A model generated the notes under the pieces. It did not search any database. It was given only the letters and a program-made list of their open reading frames with translations, and was not told the DNA's origin. The translations under genes and the position numbers were made by a program. 64,000 nucleotides of DNA from Clostridia bacterium (GTDB lineage: Bacteria; Bacillota; Clostridia; Lachnospirales; Anaerotignaceae): NCBI GenBank assembly GCA_910575055.1, contig CAJTDC010000005.1, positions 1 to 64,000 on the forward strand, in the 5' to 3' direction. Every line of letters begins with the position of its first letter. The first letter of the stretch is position 1. Of the stretch, positions 1 through 6,796 are shown one piece after another.

Positions 1-213
1 CCATTTTGCACATTCTTCTAACGATTTTTCTATTTCTTTTATTTTATTTTTTATCGTTGTTCTTTCATCTGTTACTACTTTGCTATATATATTGAAATAA
101 TGTTCTTCTGTTTCTAACAGCTTCATCTTTCTTTCTAATTCATACACTCTTTTTTCTAGCCTTTCTGTTTCAAATAGTGCAGCATCAGATATTTTTATAT
201 TTTCCTTTTCCAC
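1..213 (-). CDS. Partial gene, possible coiled-coil protein
   Basis: An open frame runs leftward off the window edge, starting at a GTG at 211-213 just 2 bases past the stop of the antirepressor gene. A TGA lies in frame just upstream, so GTG is the only reasonable start seen. The roughly 70 visible residues are charged and helical (for example VYELERKMKLLETE) and predict a coiled coil. It is probably translationally coupled to the antirepressor. The family was not recognised, and the 3' end lies outside the window. Confidence 0.45.
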   Translation of the reverse strand, partial: MEKENIKISDAALFETERLEKRVYELERKMKLLETEEHYFNIYSKVVTDERTTIKNKIKEIEKSLEECAKW

Positions 214-215
214 TT

Positions 216-818
216 TTAATCACCAATCCCCATACTTTCCGCATAAAAGCACACTGTTGTAGGAGAAATTTCAATTCCGTCCATTGTCAATATTCTTGCT
301 ATGCTAGAATAACTGTGATTTCCAGCACAAATAAGCCTTTCAATTTTTCGTTTTGCTTTTATCTCTAGTTTTTCCATTTCTTTTTCTGCTTGTTTTTCTC
401 TTTCTGTCCTGTCCTCTAACTCTTTTATAATAATTGGTACTACTTGACAGATTGTTTCCCTCACAATGTCCTCTATGCTGTATGGGCTTGTCCCACTTAT
501 GTAATTGCCTGTCTGTCTGATAGAAGGTAATATCTCATCAAATACCCATTTTTCAAATTCCTCTGCTTTTGGTAGTTTAGAACGAATAATTAGCCTGTAA
601 ACATCACCTTCTGGTATAAAATTAACCTCTTGTTTTCCGCCATTTGTAAGGTAGGACTGTTTCAGTGCCCCCTTGCAATGTCTTGCAACTGCATTTTTAG
701 GTTCAGAATAACCTAATGCCTTAGCTACATCATTTGCCATAAAATACTGTTTTCCTTCAATAAAAATCATTCTAAGCTGTCCAAATTCTTGATTTTCAAA
801 TAACATTACTTGTTGCAT
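216..818 (-). CDS. Phage antirepressor, Bro-N domain
   Basis: This 200-residue protein has an N-terminal Bro-N domain, about residues 4-105, with the usual features ANDVAKALGY, a central KQEVNFIPEGDVYRL block and FEKWVFDEILPSIRQTG. A charged coiled-coil linker follows at about 125-155, then a C-terminal helix-turn-helix-like end (SYSSIARIL...ISPTTVCFYAESMG). Bro-N proteins of temperate phages bind DNA and counteract the repressor. A good ribosome-binding site (GAAAGGAAG) precedes the ATG, and the conserved leader box at 841-867 lies about 22 bases upstream. The segment encoding NYISGTSPYSIEDIV also occurs in the truncated Bro-N gene at 47413, although the N-terminal domains of the two proteins are quite different. 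Confidence 0.85.
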   Translation of the reverse strand: MQQVMLFENQEFGQLRMIFIEGKQYFMANDVAKALGYSEPKNAVARHCKGALKQSYLTNGGKQEVNFIPEGDVYRLIIRSKLPKAEEFEKWVFDEILPSIRQTGNYISGTSPYSIEDIVRETICQVVPIIIKELEDRTEREKQAEKEMEKLEIKAKRKIERLICAGNHSYSSIARILTMDGIEISPTTVCFYAESMGIGD

Positions 819-840
819 AATATTCTTCCTTTCATTTTCT

Positions 841-867
841 TATTTTTTGTTACACCGCTTGGACATA
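841..867 (-). promoter_or_regulatory. Conserved leader box upstream of antirepressor
   Basis: On the minus strand the core reads GTGTAACAAAAAATA, preceded by TGTCCAAGCG. The same block occurs at 45461-45487, 45770-45796 and 47363-47391, always ending about 20-24 bases before a start codon. The constant spacing points to a shared promoter, an operator or a leader element of the early genes of this element. Confidence 0.6.
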
Positions 868-910
868 TTTAAGTTACAATTTCTTTTGATAACTTTAATT
901 TATATTATAA

Positions 911-929
911 AATCCTATTTTTTAGGATT
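911..929. promoter_or_regulatory. Repressor operator, third copy
   Basis: A 19-bp palindrome with arms AATCCTA and TAGGATT overlaps the stop codon of the small XRE gene. It has the same outer arms and length as the two sites at 1168-1215 and differs only at the centre. It may also act as a weak terminator. Confidence 0.5.
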
Positions 930-1137
930 TTGCAGATACAAAAAGAAAATCCATTGGAATGCCTGAAACTTCACTTATTTTTCTAAGTTGACTTGCTGTT
1001 GGTTCACTTTTTGCATTTTCCCAATTATGAATTGTAGTTGTATCTACTCCTATTATTTCAGCCATTTCTCGTTGTTTTAATCCTGCATTTACTCTTGCAG
1101 CTACAAGTGATATTCTTATATTTTTTGTCTCTATCAT
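922..1137 (-). CDS. Small XRE-family helix-turn-helix regulator
   Basis: This 71-residue protein is almost wholly an XRE/Cro-type helix-turn-helix domain (residues 9-62), with GLKQREMAEIIGVDTTTIHNWEN as two stretches spanning helices 2 and 3. The start at 1137 is chosen because GGAAGG lies 8-13 bases upstream; the longer open frame reads through the operator region. It is divergent from the XRE gene at 1276, with two palindromic operators between them. This is the classic repressor/Cro arrangement of a temperate element. Which of the two proteins maintains lysogeny cannot be told from sequence. Confidence 0.8.
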   Translation of the reverse strand: MIETKNIRISLVAARVNAGLKQREMAEIIGVDTTTIHNWENAKSEPTASQLRKISEVSGIPMDFLFVSAKS

Positions 1138-1167
1138 ATTTTTCACCTTCCTTTTTAAAATAAGTAT

Positions 1168-1215
1168 AATCCTAAAATTTAGGATTGTCAATATTAAATT
1201 CAAAATTTTAGGATT
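1168..1215. promoter_or_regulatory. Two operator palindromes between divergent XRE genes
   Basis: Site 1 (1168-1186) is a perfect 19-bp palindrome, AATCCTAAA-A-TTTAGGATT. Site 2 (1197-1215) differs from it at three positions. With the copy at 911-929 there are three operators of one kind around the two XRE genes. These are presumably the binding sites of one or both regulators. Confidence 0.75.
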
Positions 1216-1275
1216 TTTATTGAATTTTTTATATTTATGCTATATAATCTAAATAATTAATTAGGAGGAAAATAT

Positions 1276-1644
1276 ATGACCGATGAAGAACAAAAAAGAA
1301 TTTTTTCTAAAAATCTTAACTACTATATATCATTGAGTGGAAAACAGCAAAAAGAAGTTGCAAAAGACTTAGGCTTCCAAGTTACTACATTTAATACATG
1401 GTGCAAAGGAAAAATAATTCCTGGTATGGGTAAAGTACAAAAATTAGCTGATTATTTTAACATAGGAAAATCTGATTTGTTAGATAATAAATTAGATGCT
1501 GACCCTTTTTTTGATGCTAAAATATTATCAAATACTGAAGCAATGGAATTAATACGAAAATATTGTTGTCTTTCTACAAATGATAAAATGGCTATAAAAC
1601 AAATTATAGAAAGTTTATATGACAAAGGAAAAGCGGAGTTTTAA
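1276..1644 (+). CDS. XRE-family repressor
   Basis: This 122-residue protein has an N-terminal helix-turn-helix domain, about residues 8-62 (SGKQQKEVAKDLGF...TTFNTWCKGKIIP), and a helical C-terminal part of about 55 residues. That part is too short for a LexA-like peptidase domain. AGGAGG lies 7 bases before the ATG, and TATAAT at about 1241 with the operators at 1168-1215 sits upstream. It is the likely repressor of the left element. The right element has an unrelated repressor (46669) with different operators, so the two segments look heteroimmune. A stem-loop follows the stop codon. Confidence 0.8.
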   Translation: MTDEEQKRIFSKNLNYYISLSGKQQKEVAKDLGFQVTTFNTWCKGKIIPGMGKVQKLADYFNIGKSDLLDNKLDADPFFDAKILSNTEAMELIRKYCCLSTNDKMAIKQIIESLYDKGKAEF

Positions 1645-1654
1645 GTAACTCCGC
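1633..1654 (+). terminator. Stem-loop after the XRE gene
   Basis: GCGGAGTT pairs perfectly with AACTCCGC across a 6-base loop, overlapping the stop codon of the repressor. The following T-tract is weak. The region 1655-2015 that follows is AT-rich and shows no convincing gene, although an open frame of hydrophobic codons runs into the small gene at 2016. Confidence 0.55.
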
Positions 1655-2015
1655 ACTTTAATCAGCTTCTTAAGTCTATAAAATTTTTAATTAAATAATA
1701 CAAATATCTTAATAATTTATTATTATTTATACTATTTATTAAACATATAAGTTCTTTTTTGTAATCCATACATTATCCCCCTATTCTATATATAACACGT
1801 TGTAACTGTTCTTTATTTAAAAATATTTCTTCTCCTTTCCTTTTCCGTCTTTATGTTTATGTAGGTATTTTCTACACTTATTTTCTTTATCTAATTTTTT
1901 ACCTTTTTTGTCACTTTTCTGCTTTATATTTATTATTTTTCTTTTTTATATAGACATTTTATATCTATTTCTGCTATACTTTTTTACAACATATGACATA
2001 TTTTTAAATAGAAAT

Positions 2016-2129
2016 ATGGAAAAATTTCGACTTCCCGAACAAAAAACATTACCTAAAACTGCATGGAATAAACTAAAAAAACTTATAAAAGAATGTTTAG
2101 AATATTCTGATGAAGAAGAGATTGATTAA
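2016..2129 (+). CDS. Small charged protein, conserved between both AT-rich segments
   Basis: The 37-codon frame (MEKFRLPEQK...KTAWNKLKKLIKE...DEEEID) is nearly identical to 46169-46282 on the minus strand, with one Pro/Ser change. The frame is open upstream in both copies and would add a strongly hydrophobic stretch (about 1908-2015 here), so the real product may be a membrane-anchored peptide starting at a TTG. No convincing ribosome-binding site is visible for either start. The upstream DNA is also highly conserved, so protein-level selection cannot be separated from DNA-level similarity. Function unknown. Confidence 0.45.
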   Translation: MEKFRLPEQKTLPKTAWNKLKKLIKECLEYSDEEEID

Positions 2130-2351
2130 CACTTTTCCTTTTTTCTTTTGCTCTTATCTTCATATAGTCATTATCATTCTTTTTTTGCTACCATTTTTTA
2201 AATTTCTATTTTTCCTATTTGCTGATGCAGCAATATGTTCTTTATCAACGACTGTATTATGTTCTTTTTTTTCTGAATTTCTTTTTTAAATAAACTATCA
2301 AACTGCCTATTACACATGTAAGTAAATTAAATTTTTTAATTGCATCTGTAG

Positions 2352-2388
2352 AACGAGGAGATAAAACTAAACCCCCTCGTTTTTTTTC
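2352..2388 (+). terminator. Rho-independent terminator
   Basis: AACGAGG pairs with CCTCGTT and eight T residues follow. The equivalent stem in the right copy is at 45999-46026. Confidence 0.7.
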
Positions 2389-2491
2389 ATTTTGATAGTA
2401 CACTGAACTATTTTTCACTCTTTTTCATTTTTGTACCTTGCCATTCTTTCTGAACCATTTTTTTGCCTTTCCTTTTCCTGCTCTCTCAACT

Positions 2492-2636
2492 CCTTGATTT
2501 TACTAGCTTTTTCGACTAACGAACAAAATTCCTTGTTCGTTAGTGTTTGTTCGTTAGCATTTTCCTTTTTCTTCCAGCACTTTGCCTTGTTTTTTCTCTT
2601 TTGAAAAACTGTTAAACCTTGATTTTACTAGCTTTT
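2492..2636. other. Iteron-like palindromic region, candidate origin or recognition site (left)
   Basis: A 12-bp perfect inverted repeat (ACTAACGAACAA at 2515-2526, its complement at 2533-2544, 6-base loop) is followed by a third copy of the right arm (2547-2557). The second arm and third copy are 14 bases apart, start to start. The array is flanked by two direct repeats whose complement reads AAAAGCTAGTAAAATCAAGG (2492-2511 and 2617-2636). The right segment has exactly the same architecture at 44517-44661 with a different arm sequence (ATTGCGGAACAA) in all three copies. This looks like a protein-recognised origin, partition or regulatory site. No Rep protein is visible in the window. Confidence 0.55.
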
Positions 2637-2836
2637 AAAGAAGTTAAAAAAAAGTTAAAAAATTCTTCTTATTTTTTTAACTTTCCTTTTTTGCTCTTGT
2701 TTTCCCCTTTTCCCCCGTCCACCAAGAATGTCAATTCTTTTTTGTTTTTTCTTGCAATCCCTTGCTATTCCTACATCTCCCGCTTTTTTAATATTTTTTC
2801 CACACTCTTTTTTTTGCCATTCTTTCTACCCCATTA

Positions 2837-3359
2837 CAAGTGGCTTGGGCAGAAGGAGAACCCTGCCGGAAAGGGATGGGCGACAGGCGCCGGCTATGGG
2901 GAGAAAATCCTCTCCATCCTGAAAGGCATCCTCGGCACGGCGGTAGGGGCATTACCTTCCGCTCCTGCAGAAACGGAAATCTGGTACCGCGTCCGGAAGA
3001 CTTGGGCAGATGCATCCTCGCAGAAAGGGGCATTCAAATCGCTGGAGAACGCAAAGAAATGTGCGGATGAGAATCCGGGCTATTCCGTGTTTGATGAATC
3101 CGGGAAGGTGGTGTACACCAAGGCGGCAGCGTTCAAGCCGTATCTGGTGCGGGTGTCCATCCCTGACCTTAACATCCGGAGAGGCCCCGGCACTGACCAT
3201 GCAAAGACCGGGAAATATACGGGAACCGGCACCTTCACGATTGTGGAGGAGGCGGACGGCAAAGGAGCGTCCAAGTGGGGGCTTTTGAAATCCTACCAGA
3301 GCAAACGCAATGGATGGGTGAGTTTGGACTACGCAAAAAGAGTACAACTGAATATTTAA
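2837..3359 (+). pseudogene. C-terminal part of a phage lysin, 5' end lost
   Basis: The frame reads KWLGQKENPAGKGWATGAGY near the joint and ends with an SH3-like cell-wall-binding domain (YLVRVSIPDLNIRRGPGTDH...GWVSLDYAKRVQLNI). This architecture is typical of the C-terminus of phage N-acetylmuramoyl-L-alanine amidases. The catalytic domain is missing because the AT-rich segment begins at about 2836. The frame continues by chance into low-complexity AT-rich DNA, so the apparent 246-residue ORF is chimeric. The remaining domain has no start signal of its own and is probably not expressed. Confidence 0.75.
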
Positions 3360-3369
3360 GGACAGAGGG

Positions 3370-3411
3370 ACAGCCCGCGGCATTTGGAAACGATGCCGCG
3401 GGCTGTTTTTT
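3370..3411 (+). terminator. Strong terminator after the lysin remnant
   Basis: A perfect 14-bp stem (ACAGCCCGCGGCAT and its complement, 9-base loop) is followed by a T-run. It probably serves both the lysin remnant and the convergent small gene at 3423. Confidence 0.9.
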
Positions 3412-3422
3412 CGTTATGGCTT

Positions 3423-3725
3423 TTAACTGGTTTTCTTTTGTGCGCCCGGCAGGTGCAGCGGCTTTGTCATCAGTTCCACGCAGTCTGAAAAGCCGAGCAG
3501 ATAGGCAAGGGCGCCATACCGTGCGCCGAGTGCGTTCTGTTCGCAGGAGTGCAGGTCAATCAGCTCCCGTGCCTCCTTTGGCAGGTCCATAGCCTCCAGC
3601 CGGTCTAAATATCCCCCTGACTTCCGGGCAATTTCCTGGTATTCCCCATCCTTTTCCAGAATGCGGTCCAGTACGCCGTTTACCCGCATATCCATCAGCA
3701 GGTACAGTACGGAATCCTTATCCAT
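3423..3725 (-). CDS. Small phage-associated protein of unknown function (DUF6809-like)
   Basis: This 100-residue helical protein is clearly homologous to the product of 58242-58541. Shared features are SVLYxLMDxR at the N-terminus and RYGxLAYxLGFSDC near the C-terminus. The DUF number is from memory and tentative. A good AGGAGG precedes the ATG. The upstream promoter (TTGATA, 17 bases, TAATAT, read on the minus strand) is shared with the paralogue, including a 16-base identity ATTCAGAGTTAATATG. Both paralogues lie next to phage genes but point against the local phage direction, which suggests an accessory (moron-like) gene. Confidence 0.6.
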   Translation of the reverse strand: MDKDSVLYLLMDMRVNGVLDRILEKDGEYQEIARKSGGYLDRLEAMDLPKEARELIDLHSCEQNALGARYGALAYLLGFSDCVELMTKPLHLPGAQKKTS

Positions 3726-3893
3726 GGCAGAATCCCTCCTTTCCTCAGTGGTGCATATTAACTCTGAATCCGCAGGTTATCAACTCAATTTTCATGTTGA
3801 GGAGGCAGTTTCTCTATAAGCAGCGTCTTGTGATAAAATTGTGATAAGGCTGTGGTCGGAGTCTGAAAATTCTGCAAATGATTTTCTATCCTA

Positions 3894-3994
3894 TTGACAA
3901 AAGCAAGGCATAAGAGTTATACTTAAAATCGAGTTAGCGGCTACTAACACAAAACAGCCGCATTTTTTAGAGATATGAGTTAGTTTTTGCTAAC
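3894..3994 (+). promoter_or_regulatory. Promoter with two GTTAG-N6-CTAAC operators
   Basis: TTGACA (3894-3899) and TATACT (3918-3923) are 18 bases apart. Two palindromes of identical half-sites follow, GTTAG-N6-CTAAC at 3933-3948 and 3979-3994, placed at and after the expected transcription start. The DtxR-family gene in the downstream operon is the obvious candidate repressor. The half-sites recall the GGTTAG/CTAACC core of DtxR boxes, but the spacing differs. Confidence 0.7.
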
Positions 3995-4023
3995 TGTGAT
4001 TAGGAGAGCGAGGAGGACATCTT

Positions 4024-4281
4024 ATGGTGAAGATAACAGTGGGAATAGAAGGAATGGCCTGCGGTATGTGCGAGGCGCATATCAACGAGGCTGTAAGGAA
4101 CGCCTTTCAGGTGAAGAAAGTGACTAGCTCGCATACAAAGAAGCAGACGGTCATCCTCGCGGAAACGGACATCCCGGAGCAGGAACTGAAAAGCGTGGTG
4201 GCAAAGACGGGATATGATGCCGTATCGGTAAGCAGTGAGCCGTATGAGAAGAAAGGGCTGTTCAGAGCATTTGGGAGGTGA
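4024..4281 (+). CDS. Heavy-metal-associated domain protein (CopZ/HMA-like)
   Basis: This 85-residue single-domain protein has the HMA metal-binding loop GMACGMCEAH, with the two Cys of the CxxC pair near residues 14-17. The beta-alpha-beta pattern then continues (VTSSHTKKQTVILAE...VVAKTGYDAVSV). Such proteins bind a soft or transition metal ion and pass it to a transporter. The gene heads an operon with a ZIP transporter and a DtxR-family regulator, behind a promoter with two palindromic operators. AGGAGG precedes the ATG. Metal specificity cannot be told from the sequence. Confidence 0.85.
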   Translation: MVKITVGIEGMACGMCEAHINEAVRNAFQVKKVTSSHTKKQTVILAETDIPEQELKSVVAKTGYDAVSVSSEPYEKKGLFRAFGR

Positions 4282-4285
4282 TGCC

Positions 4286-5068
4286 ATGAAGACGGAAGTG
4301 TTTCAGGGCATCCTGATCCCGTTCCTTGGGACGACGCTCGGCTCTGCCTGCGTGCTGTTCATGAAAAACAGGCTGAACCAAATGGTTCAGAGGGCACTGA
4401 CGGGCTTTGCGGCGGGCGTTATGGTGGCGGCATCCATCTGGAGCCTGCTCATCCCCGCAATGGAGCAGTCGGAGTCTATGGGGAAGCTGTCGTTCCTTCC
4501 TGCCGCGGTCGGCTTCTGGCTCGGCATATTGTTCCTTCTGCTGCTTGACCGGGCAGTCCCCCATCTCCACATGAACAGCAGCAAAGCTGAGGGGCCGGAA
4601 AGCAGCCTGCAGAAGCAGGTCTTATTAGTGCTGGCGGTGACGCTCCACAACCTGCCGAAGGGCATGGCGGTGGGTGTGGTCTATGCCGGATGGCTTTCCG
4701 GGGATGCCGGGATTACTGCCATGGGTGCGCTGTCGCTTTCCCTTGGAATTGCGATACAGAATTTCCCGGAAGGGGCAATCATCTCCATGCCCCTGCGGGC
4801 AAAAGGTGTCAGCAAAGGAAAGGCATTCTTTTATGGTACGCTTTCCGGAGCGGTGGAGCCGGCAGGTGCGGCACTGACTATACTTGCAGCGGGTTTTGTG
4901 ATCCCGCTCCTGCCGTACCTTTTGGGTTTTGCGGCCGGGGCCATGGTCTATGTGGTAGTGGAGGAACTGATCCCGGAGATGTCGGAGGGAAAGCATTCCA
5001 ATGTGGGAACCGTCCTGTTTGCGGCAGGGTTTACGGTTATGATGACGTTGGATGTGGCGTTGGGATAA
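4286..5068 (+). CDS. ZIP-family metal transporter (ZupT-like)
   Basis: This 260-residue membrane protein has about eight hydrophobic segments. The ZIP metal-binding motifs are in transmembrane helices 4 and 5: HNLPKGMAVG (about residue 120) and QNFPEGAIISMP (about residue 160), followed by VEPAGA. ZIP proteins import divalent metals (Zn, Fe, Mn) into the cytoplasm. The ATG at 4286 is preferred because GGGAGG precedes it; the frame is open further upstream but overlaps the HMA gene. Its place between an HMA protein and a DtxR-family regulator supports metal uptake. Confidence 0.88.
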   Translation: MKTEVFQGILIPFLGTTLGSACVLFMKNRLNQMVQRALTGFAAGVMVAASIWSLLIPAMEQSESMGKLSFLPAAVGFWLGILFLLLLDRAVPHLHMNSSKAEGPESSLQKQVLLVLAVTLHNLPKGMAVGVVYAGWLSGDAGITAMGALSLSLGIAIQNFPEGAIISMPLRAKGVSKGKAFFYGTLSGAVEPAGAALTILAAGFVIPLLPYLLGFAAGAMVYVVVEELIPEMSEGKHSNVGTVLFAAGFTVMMTLDVALG

Positions 5069-5108
5069 TGAAGTGGAAGGAAGCAGATAAGACGGAAGGA
5101 GTGCGGAT

Positions 5109-5486
5109 TTGAAACAGAAAAAATCGGTAGAGGATTACCTTAAAACAATATATACACTTTCCAAAAGGAAAGCAGTGCATGGCTCGGATATTGCGAGGGA
5201 GCTTGGCGTGTCCCGCCCCACGGTTTCCGTGGCATTGAAAGATTTGGCGGAGGAAGGATATATTTTTGTGGATGATGCACACGAAGTCCATCTGACGGAA
5301 AAGGGGAAGCGGATTGCCGAGGATACTTACGAGCGGCACAGCACATTCTGCCGGCTCCTGACAGGGCTTGGGGTGGATGAGAAAACTGCGGCGGCGGATG
5401 CCTGCGAGATGGAACACGCCGTCAGCAGGGAAAGCTATGAAGCATTAAAGATGCTGGCTGTATTAAAAAATGACCGGGATTCATAA
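5109..5486 (+). CDS. DtxR/MntR-family metal-dependent regulator
   Basis: This 125-residue protein has an N-terminal winged helix (SVEDYLKTIYTLSKR...HGSDIARELGVSRPTVSVALKDL) followed by the start of the DtxR metal-binding and dimerisation domain (DACEMEHAVSRESYEAL). It lacks the SH3-like third domain, as in MntR. The start codon is TTG, with AAGGAG about 9 bases upstream. It is the third gene of the metal operon and is likely autoregulatory through the palindromes at 3933-3994. Related regulators occur at 29123 and 43324. Confidence 0.85.
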   Translation: MKQKKSVEDYLKTIYTLSKRKAVHGSDIARELGVSRPTVSVALKDLAEEGYIFVDDAHEVHLTEKGKRIAEDTYERHSTFCRLLTGLGVDEKTAAADACEMEHAVSRESYEALKMLAVLKNDRDS

Positions 5487-5497
5487 AGGAGGAACAG

Positions 5498-6382
5498 ATG
5501 AAATTGCTAATATACGGAGCCGGCGTTATTGGATGTTTCTATGGTTCCCTGTTTTCGGAAGCAGGATGTGATGTATCCATTTATGCACGGGGAAAGCGTC
5601 TTGAGAGCCTGAAAAGTACAGGTTTACAGTATAAGAATGGGAATACCGTTAAAAAAGCAAAAGTAACAATAGTTTCCTATATAGAAGCAGATGAATGCTA
5701 TGATTTCATATTTTTGACAGTGAGAGAGGATCAGCTGCGCACTGCATTGCAAGAGCTGCAGGATAACATCAGCCCGACAATTGTGACTATGGTCAATTCA
5801 CTGGAAACTTATGATAAGTGGGAGGGCATCTGTGGGAAAGGAAAAATACTCCCTGCATTTCCGGGGGCAGGCGGGAGCTTTAAAAATGATATATTAGACG
5901 CCTCCCTGACACCGCGGATTGTCCAGCCTACAACATTTGCAGAAATTGGTGGGGAAAGGAGTGAACGTCTCCTGTCCCTGGCAAAGATTTTTAAAAGATC
6001 GCGCATTCCATATCAGATTGTGGCAGACATGCATACATGGCAGCTTTGCCATCTGGCTATGGTAGTACCGCTTGCAGATGCATACTACGATGCAGTAAAT
6101 CCCCAGAAAGTGGGATATGAATGGAAAGTCATGGAAAAAACTGCAAGACGTATGAAGAGAAACTACAAAGCATTAAGAAGAACGGGTCATGTGCTGTCGC
6201 CAAAGAAAATGTATCTGTTTTGTTGTATGCCGGTTCTATTTCTTACAGTGGGACTTAAAATTATTTTTTTGAGCAACTTTGGAGATAAATTCATGTATCG
6301 GCACGCTATGAAAGCGCCGGATGAAATGAGGGAACTGCACAGACAGTTTTATGGATACATAAAACGCAGATTAGGGGAATAA
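5498..6382 (+). CDS. Ketopantoate reductase-like NAD(P)-dependent dehydrogenase
   Basis: This 294-residue protein has an N-terminal Rossmann motif, IYGAGVIGCFYG (residues 4-15), matching the ApbA/PanE family, and a helical C-terminal domain. A hydrophobic stretch near residues 240-260 (FCCMPVLFLTVGLKIIFL) is unusual for PanE and suggests membrane association. True ketopantoate reductases act in pantothenate synthesis. Here, in a metal-transport operon beside a methyltransferase, a different 2-keto or imine substrate is likely, perhaps for a small metal ligand; that is speculation. It is 12 bases from the DtxR gene, with AGGAGG upstream. Confidence 0.7.
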   Translation: MKLLIYGAGVIGCFYGSLFSEAGCDVSIYARGKRLESLKSTGLQYKNGNTVKKAKVTIVSYIEADECYDFIFLTVREDQLRTALQELQDNISPTIVTMVNSLETYDKWEGICGKGKILPAFPGAGGSFKNDILDASLTPRIVQPTTFAEIGGERSERLLSLAKIFKRSRIPYQIVADMHTWQLCHLAMVVPLADAYYDAVNPQKVGYEWKVMEKTARRMKRNYKALRRTGHVLSPKKMYLFCCMPVLFLTVGLKIIFLSNFGDKFMYRHAMKAPDEMRELHRQFYGYIKRRLGE

Positions 6383-6418
6383 AAGTGGGCATCCATACAA
6401 GTGGAGAAATGATGATTG

Positions 6419-6772
6419 ATGATTTATATATTGCAGCTTTGTTTATTCTGCGGACTCTTTATGGTCTTTGTAGCCATTGGAACAGGCGGCAAGGAAATAA
6501 ATGGGATATTCTTTTATCCTAAGCCCGTACAGGATAGGGCAGTGGAGCTTGGTCTGACAACATACAAAGCAATCAAAAGCATGAATTGGTACGACGGCAT
6601 CGTAATTGACAGGCTCTGGGTGGGACACAGTCAATTCTGGGACATTCCCCAACTAAAGGGTATGACGTATGTGAGGACATGGAAGCAGGTGCTTATGAAA
6701 AGGGGAGTCGATTCCCTGCTGTATGTTGTGATTGCGGCAGTTGCGGCTGGTATTATTGTGCTGATATTTTAA
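6419..6772 (+). CDS. Small membrane protein of unknown function
   Basis: This protein of about 117 residues has an N-terminal transmembrane segment (YILQLCLFCGLFMVFVAIG), a central soluble part of about 70 residues (GGKEINGIFFYPKPVQ...WVGHSQFWDIPQL) and a C-terminal transmembrane segment (SLLYVVIAAVAAGIIVLIF). The ATG at 6419 is chosen over a TTG one codon earlier; GGAG lies 13 bases upstream. It lies between the dehydrogenase-like and methyltransferase genes in one direction without terminators, so it is probably co-transcribed. No family was recognised. Confidence 0.65.
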   Translation: MIYILQLCLFCGLFMVFVAIGTGGKEINGIFFYPKPVQDRAVELGLTTYKAIKSMNWYDGIVIDRLWVGHSQFWDIPQLKGMTYVRTWKQVLMKRGVDSLLYVVIAAVAAGIIVLIF

Positions 6773-6796
6773 CGGAAAGCAGGAGGAAAGAAAATT

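Larger units (their letters stand above)
1..2836. repeat. Left copy of an inverted AT-rich phage-like segment
   Basis: This AT-rich block matches, in inverted orientation, the block at 44312-47785. Collinear matches read by eye are 2389-2836 with 44312-44760, 2016-2350 with 46000-46282, and about 450-500 with 47740-47785. The left copy lacks the counterpart of about 44.77-46.0 kb, where the right copy has a run of small genes. It carries a Bro-N antirepressor, two XRE regulators and a palindromic iteron-like region. Its inner edge at 2836 cuts into a phage lysin gene, and its outer part runs off the window. Gene content suggests a temperate phage or phage-plasmid early region; no transposase is visible. 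The coordinates of the inner edge are good to a few bases. Confidence 0.8.

Noticed and set aside
2619-3359. A 246-residue ORF spanning the lysin remnant
   Set aside because: Its first ~70 residues come from low-complexity AT-rich DNA of the inverted segment; only the part after 2836 has lysin-like sequence.
5498-6382. Staphylopine-type opine dehydrogenase
   Set aside because: The N-terminal motif and length fit the PanE/ApbA family better, and no nicotianamine-synthase-like partner gene is present.
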